Below are positions 60,042-64,000 of a stretch of 64,000 nt of DNA, one piece after another. Under the pieces are notes generated by a model. It saw nothing but the letters and a program-made list of their open reading frames with translations. It was not told the DNA's origin and did no database searches. Where the stretch lies: NCBI GenBank assembly GCA_031549685.1, contig JAVBPG010000002.1, positions 50,241 through 114,240 on the forward strand, read 5' to 3'. Both the position numbers and the translations under genes were made by a program. This stretch comes from JAITMY01 sp031549685 (GTDB lineage: Bacteria > Bacteroidota > Bacteroidia > Bacteroidales > UBA932). Each line of letters begins with the position of its first letter. The stretch's first letter is position 1.

Positions 60042-60134
60042 TAAGTAAGTGTTCATTATTGCTTGTATGTATTTAATTCCACATCGCCTATTTTAAGTAC
60101 TCTGCGTGTGTAGATATTGACGCTTAATCATGAG
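60042..60134. repeat. Direct repeat copy 2 (about 93 bp)
   Basis: Second copy of the 59846-59937 repeat, differing mainly at TTTTAAG versus TTTGAG and TCATGAG versus TTATGAG. Confidence 0.92.
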
Positions 60135-60305
60135 TAGTTAATTGCCTTAAATATAATATTTACAAATATTTACAATTTATTATTAAGACGAATCTCGCTC
60201 AATATTTGTATAATTTTAAAAGCCGCCTGCACAAAAGTGATACTACCTTAAACGGGGGAGCAAAAACTAAAAGCGGCAGCTAAGGGCTTCCGCCCGCAGG
60301 CATTG

Positions 60306-60313
60306 TAAATTTG
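60306..60313 (+). promoter_or_regulatory. Promoter-like -7 element upstream of MFS gene
   Basis: TAAATTTG fits TAnnTTTG and lies 23 bases before the start codon; a -33 TTTG is not evident. Confidence 0.4.
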
Positions 60314-60336
60314 TAACGAAAACAATACATTCTACT

Positions 60337-61584
60337 ATGAAACAAAACTCTTCATCGGGCAAAGGCATCGGCATTATTGGGGTGCTGTTCTTTATTTTCG
60401 GCGCCATAACCTGGCTCAACGCCACGCTTATTCCCTACCTCAAGGTGGCCTGTGAGCTCAACAACTTCCAGTCGTACTTTGTTACCTTTGCCTTCTACAT
60501 TTCCTACTTCGTCATGGCGCTGCCCTCGGCGGGGATTCTCAAAAAGGTGGGGCTAAAAAACGGAATGATGCTTGGTCTGCTGGTTATGGCGGTGGGCGCG
60601 CTTTTCTTCATTCCGGCTGCGCTGCTGCGCACCTACCCGCTGTTTCTTATCGGTCTGTTTGTCATGGGCACGGGCCTGGCGCTGCTGCAAACCGCCTCCA
60701 ACCCCTACGTTATTGAGTTGGGGCCCATTGAGAGCGCGGCGCAGCGCATGAGCATCATGGGCATTTGCAATAAGGTGGCCGGCATTATCAGCCCCTTTGT
60801 CATGGGGGCCATCGTGCTCGGCAACATTGATGCCGTGGAGGAAAAAGTGATGGTGCTGACCGGCGCTGAGCGCGTGGCCGAGCTCGACCTGCTGGCGCAA
60901 AAAGTAATTGCCCCCTACGTGGTCATCATGCTGCTGCTGCTGGCCCTCGGCATTTTTGTAAAGTACTCGTCGCTGCCCGATGTAAAGGCTGAGGAGGCCA
61001 ACACCGACAGCAGCACCAAGGACGGAAGCATATTCCGCTATCCGCGCTTCTGGTTTGGTGTGCTGGCGCTGTTCTGCTACGTGGGCGTTGAGGTCATTGC
61101 CGTAGATGCCATTGCGCTGTACGGCGTGCAGCAGGGCTTTCCGCTGGCAGAGGCCAAAGCTTTTTCCACCTACCCGCTGCTGGCCATGGTGGCGGGCTAC
61201 CTGCTGGGCATAGTGTGCATTCCCAAGTTTATTTCGCAGGAGCGCGCCTTGGCCTTCTGCTGCCTGTTGGGCATCATTTTTACGGTAGGTACGCTTAGCA
61301 CAAGCGGAGCGGCAGCCATTGGGCTGGTGGCCTTGCTGGGCCTGGCGCACTCCATCATGTGGCCGGCCATATTCCCCATGGCCATTCATGGCCTGGGCAG
61401 GCATACCGAGCAGGGCTCGGCCATACTCATTATGGCCATTGCCGGAGGGGCGACCCTGCCGTTGCTCTATGGCCGCATGGCCGACTCAATAGGTAACCAA
61501 CAGGCATACTGGATAATGATTCCCTGCTACATAGTTATTTTGGCTTTTGCCCTCAGCGGCGCAAAGAAAAAACGTTTTGTATAA
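60337..61584 (+). CDS. Sugar MFS transporter (FucP/GluP type)
   Basis: A 415-residue inner-membrane permease with twelve hydrophobic segments. The N-terminus GIIGVLFFIFGAITWLNATL and FGAITWLN resemble the conserved opening of fucose/glucose-galactose permeases (FGFITWLNDILIP-like). LGTG-type TGLALLQTASNPYVIELGP and GICNKVAG are signature segments of this group. It should import a free monosaccharide by proton or sodium symport. Position 7 bases before the NagB-like fusion gene suggests an amino sugar or other glycosaminoglycan monosaccharide. Confidence 0.92.
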   Translation: MKQNSSSGKGIGIIGVLFFIFGAITWLNATLIPYLKVACELNNFQSYFVTFAFYISYFVMALPSAGILKKVGLKNGMMLGLLVMAVGALFFIPAALLRTYPLFLIGLFVMGTGLALLQTASNPYVIELGPIESAAQRMSIMGICNKVAGIISPFVMGAIVLGNIDAVEEKVMVLTGAERVAELDLLAQKVIAPYVVIMLLLLALGIFVKYSSLPDVKAEEANTDSSTKDGSIFRYPRFWFGVLALFCYVGVEVIAVDAIALYGVQQGFPLAEAKAFSTYPLLAMVAGYLLGIVCIPKFISQERALAFCCLLGIIFTVGTLSTSGAAAIGLVALLGLAHSIMWPAIFPMAIHGLGRHTEQGSAILIMAIAGGATLPLLYGRMADSIGNQQAYWIMIPCYIVILAFALSGAKKKRFV

Positions 61585-61591
61585 AGAAAAA

Positions 61592-63535
61592 ATGAACACG
61601 CGATATAAGCTTCCCAGGAGCGGCGGCCTTATTACCAAGGCCACGCCCAGCGACATACTGCGGAGGTACGAAAAAATGCGCACCAGCATCTTCGAAAATG
61701 AGTACGAGGGTGTGCAGTACCTGTGCAATACCATTGTAGATATAGTCAACAACCACGATTACCAGGTCAACTCCATGACCAACGAGTACACTCCCTTTGT
61801 GCTGGGCCTGAGTACCGGCCGCACGCCTATAGGCCTGTACCGCGAGCTGGTAAAGCGCTACCAAAACGGAGAGGTGGATTTTGACAGGGTGGTGGTGTAC
61901 AGCCTCGATGAGCTGTACCCCATTAAGGCTACCGACCAGCAAAGCCGTAACTACCGCATACACGAGGATTTTTTGAGCCACATCAACATTCGGCCCGAGA
62001 ACATCCACATTTTTGACGGCACGGTGCCGGCCGAAAGCGCCTCGGAGTACTGCCAGCGCTTCGAGAACAGCATCTCCCGCATCGACCTCATGATTATGGG
62101 CATGGGCGAGCAGGGGCAGGTGGGCTTCAACGAGCCGGGCACGCATGCCAAATCGCGCGCGCGGCTGGTGCAGCTCAACTACCATACGCGCAAGGCAATG
62201 CTCCCCATTTTCAGGAGCTACGACAGCATCCCGCGCTTGGCCATGACCATGGGCATGGGCACCATTCTCAAGGCACGGCGTATTTTTCTAATTGCCTGGG
62301 GCGAAGAAAAGGCGCCCATTGTGCGCAAGGTGGTGGAGGAGGAGATGACCGACCACATTCCCGCCACGCTGCTGCAAAACCATCCCAACATTGAGGTGGT
62401 GATTGACGAAAATGCAGCGGAGCAGCTCACGCGCGAGCAAACGCCCTGGCTGGTGGGGCCCTGCGAGTGGACCAAAAAGTTTACGCGCAAGGCCGTGGTG
62501 TGGCTCTGCGGACAGGTGAAGAAGCCCATACTGCGCCTTACCTACCAGGATTACATTGAGAACTCCCTCAGCGGGCTGCTCGAAAGCGTGGGCTCCTACG
62601 GCAAAATCAACATCGATATTTTTAACGACCTGCAGCATACCATTACCGGATGGCCCGGCGGTAAGCCCAATGCCGACGACAGCACGCGCCCCGTTTCCTC
62701 CAACCCCTTTCCCAAGCGAGTGATCATCTTCTCGCCCCACCCCGACGACGATGTCATCTCCATGGGAGGAACTTTCTTGCGCCTGGTCGATCAGGGGCAC
62801 GATGTGCACGTGGCCTACCAAACCTCGGGCAACGTGGCGGTGCACGACGACGTGGTGCTGCAGACCATGGACAGCGCCCTGGAGTGCGGCGTGGGCGACA
62901 AGCTGGAGGCCGTGCGCCGGCTCGTTGCCGAGAAAAAAACGGGGGAGCCCGACCCCCTGGAGCTGCGCCGCTACAAGGCCGCCATACGCCGGGCGGAGGC
63001 AAAGGCCGCATGCCGCTCTTTTGGGGTAAATGAGGTAACGAATGCGCACTTCCTCAACATGCCGTTTTACGAAACCGGCGGCATTAAAAAGGGTGTGCTC
63101 ACGCAGGCTGACATTGATATTGTGGTAAAGCTGCTCAACGAAATTAAGCCCCACCAGATTTACGCCGCCGGCGACCTGAGCGACCCGCACGGCACCCACC
63201 GCATTTGCATTGAGGCCGTGCTCACCGCCATACAGCAAATCCGGGACGAGGAGTGGATAAGGGATACCAACGTGTGGCTGTACCGCGGTGCCTGGCAGGA
63301 GTGGGATTTGGGATTGGTGGACATGGCTGTTCCGCTGAGCCCCGAGGAGGTGCTCAAGAAGCGCCACGCTATTTACCGGCACCTCTCGCAGAAGGACATT
63401 GTGCCCTTTCCGGGAAGCGACACGCGCGAGTTCTGGCAGCGCGCCGAGGACAGAACGCGCCACACCGCCGTGCTGTATGACCAGCTGGGCATGGCCGAGT
63501 ACCAGGCCATCGAGGTTTTTGTGAGAATAAAGTAG
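61592..63535 (+). CDS. Fusion of glucosamine-6-phosphate deaminase-like and PIG-L/LmbE deacetylase-like domains
   Basis: A 647-residue two-domain cytoplasmic protein; the start at 61592 lies 7 bases after the permease stop. Domain 1 (about 30-310) is NagB-like: LGLSTGRTPIGLY, VVYSLDELYP (Asp106) and GMGEQGQVGFNEPG. In E. coli NagB the corresponding loop is GNDGHIAFNEP, so Asp141 and His143 are Gln174 and Gln176 here, while Glu181 (E148) remains. Domain 2 (about 375-640) is a PIG-L-like zinc deacetylase with SPHPDDDVISMGG (His383, Asp385, Asp386) and the second histidine motif DPHGTH (His533). Fused proteins of this layout occur in Bacteroides-type genomes. The pairing suggests deacetylation then handling of an amino sugar, but the loop substitutions make true deaminase activity doubtful. 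Confidence 0.9.
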   Translation: MNTRYKLPRSGGLITKATPSDILRRYEKMRTSIFENEYEGVQYLCNTIVDIVNNHDYQVNSMTNEYTPFVLGLSTGRTPIGLYRELVKRYQNGEVDFDRVVVYSLDELYPIKATDQQSRNYRIHEDFLSHINIRPENIHIFDGTVPAESASEYCQRFENSISRIDLMIMGMGEQGQVGFNEPGTHAKSRARLVQLNYHTRKAMLPIFRSYDSIPRLAMTMGMGTILKARRIFLIAWGEEKAPIVRKVVEEEMTDHIPATLLQNHPNIEVVIDENAAEQLTREQTPWLVGPCEWTKKFTRKAVVWLCGQVKKPILRLTYQDYIENSLSGLLESVGSYGKINIDIFNDLQHTITGWPGGKPNADDSTRPVSSNPFPKRVIIFSPHPDDDVISMGGTFLRLVDQGHDVHVAYQTSGNVAVHDDVVLQTMDSALECGVGDKLEAVRRLVAEKKTGEPDPLELRRYKAAIRRAEAKAACRSFGVNEVTNAHFLNMPFYETGGIKKGVLTQADIDIVVKLLNEIKPHQIYAAGDLSDPHGTHRICIEAVLTAIQQIRDEEWIRDTNVWLYRGAWQEWDLGLVDMAVPLSPEEVLKKRHAIYRHLSQKDIVPFPGSDTREFWQRAEDRTRHTAVLYDQLGMAEYQAIEVFVRIK

Positions 63536-63681
63536 CGCCGGGCGCACATTACGCTCAACGCCAACGCCCATGCCTCCCCCGTTCGATCAAGGTTGCCTGC
63601 CCATTCGCGCAGCAGGTGGCTACCTTGGTCGCCAGCAAGTGCAACGGCAATGGATAGCTTACGCTAATGCAACGCAAAAAT

Positions 63682-63724
63682 ATTATTGACGAAAAATACA
63701 AAAATGTAGCGTTTCGTCAATAAT
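63682..63724. promoter_or_regulatory. Operator-like palindrome with 13-bp arms
   Basis: ATTATTGACGAAA (63682-63694) and TTTCGTCAATAAT (63712-63724) are perfect inverted copies, 17 bases apart, ending 3 bases before a TATCTTTG promoter element. No gene follows within the window; 63536-64000 otherwise holds only the promoter and the repeat at 63768-63872. Confidence 0.65.
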
Positions 63725-63727
63725 TTA

Positions 63728-63735
63728 TATCTTTG
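63728..63735 (+). promoter_or_regulatory. Promoter-like -7 element (TATCTTTG)
   Basis: TATCTTTG fits TAnnTTTG and directly follows the palindrome, which would overlap its -33 region. The gene served must start beyond the window edge or be a small RNA. Confidence 0.5.
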
Positions 63736-63767
63736 TGGAAAATTTGGCCTTGGTCATAGAGTATAGA

Positions 63768-63872
63768 TATAGACAGGATTTACAAGATTGGCTTCGCCGA
63801 GCTTCGGTTAACATGAAAGACATCCTGTAAATTTTGTAAACCGCCAGCTCGGCGAAGCCAATCCTGTCTATA
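63768..63872. repeat. Dispersed hairpin repeat with nested stem extension
   Basis: Outer arms TATAGACAGGATT (63768-63780) and AATCCTGTCTATA (63860-63872). Inner perfect 16-bp arms are TTGGCTTCGCCGAGCT (63788-63803) and AGCTCGGCGAAGCCAA (63846-63861). The centre TTAACATGAAAGACATCCTG matches, in inverse orientation, the hairpin at 59961-60022, which lacks the inner arms. Confidence 0.88.
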
Positions 63873-64000
63873 AAACGACGATAGAAGTTTTTTTCATCAT
63901 GTTGATTATCAAAAATGTGAAATGGATTAACAAGTTTGTGTCTTTATTTTGTTGTAAATCCTCGTGATTTCTTTATGGTAAAATCTATACTTAATTAGCA

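Noticed and set aside
59846..60134. Insertion sequence between the repeats
   Set aside because: No transposase frame lies within or beside the repeats, and the space between them is only about 100 bases.
62288..63571. A 427-codon minus-strand frame opposite the NagB/PIG-L fusion gene
   Set aside because: Opposite strand carries unambiguous NagB-like and PIG-L motifs; the antisense product has no family character.

Overview
The window reads as a chromosomal segment of a member of the Bacteroidota, most likely order Bacteroidales. The reasons are: a SusC/SusD pair, several proteins ending in type IX secretion (T9SS) type A sorting domains, promoter-like TAnnTTTG elements instead of E. coli-type -10 boxes, weak Shine-Dalgarno sequences with A-rich leaders, an archaeal/eukaryotic-type prolyl-tRNA synthetase, meso-diaminopimelate dehydrogenase, and Bacteroidota families such as WbqC, DUF4136 and DUF3332. 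No species can be named from the sequence alone. Base composition looks moderate (about half G+C by eye), with AT-rich intergenic regions.

Layout. (1) 1-1902: right end of an integrated element. It holds the tail of an unknown gene, a small membrane/coiled-coil protein and a tyrosine recombinase next to a tRNA-Ser(GGA) gene, the probable integration site. (2) 2028-9018: housekeeping and envelope genes (TatD nuclease, DUF4136 lipoprotein, LD-carboxypeptidase, nitroreductase, WbqC protein, FadL-like outer-membrane protein, an aromatic/glycine-rich secreted protein), with a cluster of GC-rich palindromes at 7643-7834. (3) 9170-15741: proS followed by a co-directional string of a GH19 chitinase-like lipoprotein, a protein of unknown function and two tandem M49-like metallopeptidase lipoproteins, of which the first has lost its HExxH zinc motif. 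(4) 15847-27828: ORF6N protein, MATE exporter, fumarase, YafQ-type and YoeB-type toxin-antitoxin pairs, CPBP protease, ferredoxin, GpsA, Pgi, DUF3332, a two-gene acetyltransferase-like module bracketed by twin hairpins, Ddh, and a beta-barrel protein.

(5) 27906-63535: a large polysaccharide utilisation locus (PUL) apparently directed at glycosaminoglycans such as chondroitin/dermatan sulfate or hyaluronan. A ROK-family regulator is divergent from two Ser-type sulfatases. Then follow an exported FAD oxidoreductase, a GH88 unsaturated glucuronyl hydrolase, a 2323-residue T9SS-exported protein made of three repeats of beta-helix plus Ig-like plus BACON domains, SusC, SusD, three PL8 lyases, an N-acetylhexosamine 1-kinase-like protein, a CBM9-like protein, an endonuclease/exonuclease/phosphatase-fold lipoprotein, a sugar MFS transporter, and a fused NagB-like/PIG-L-like protein. 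The inferred flow is: T9SS-exported lyases cut the polymer at the surface, SusCD imports oligosaccharides, a periplasmic PL8 enzyme, sulfatases and GH88 reduce them to monosaccharides, the MFS protein carries sugars inward, and the kinase traps N-acetylhexosamine.

(6) 59730-60336 and 63536-64000 are gene-poor and full of dispersed direct and inverted repeats. The last stretch also has a 13-bp-arm palindrome just upstream of a promoter-like element, probably controlling a gene beyond the window.
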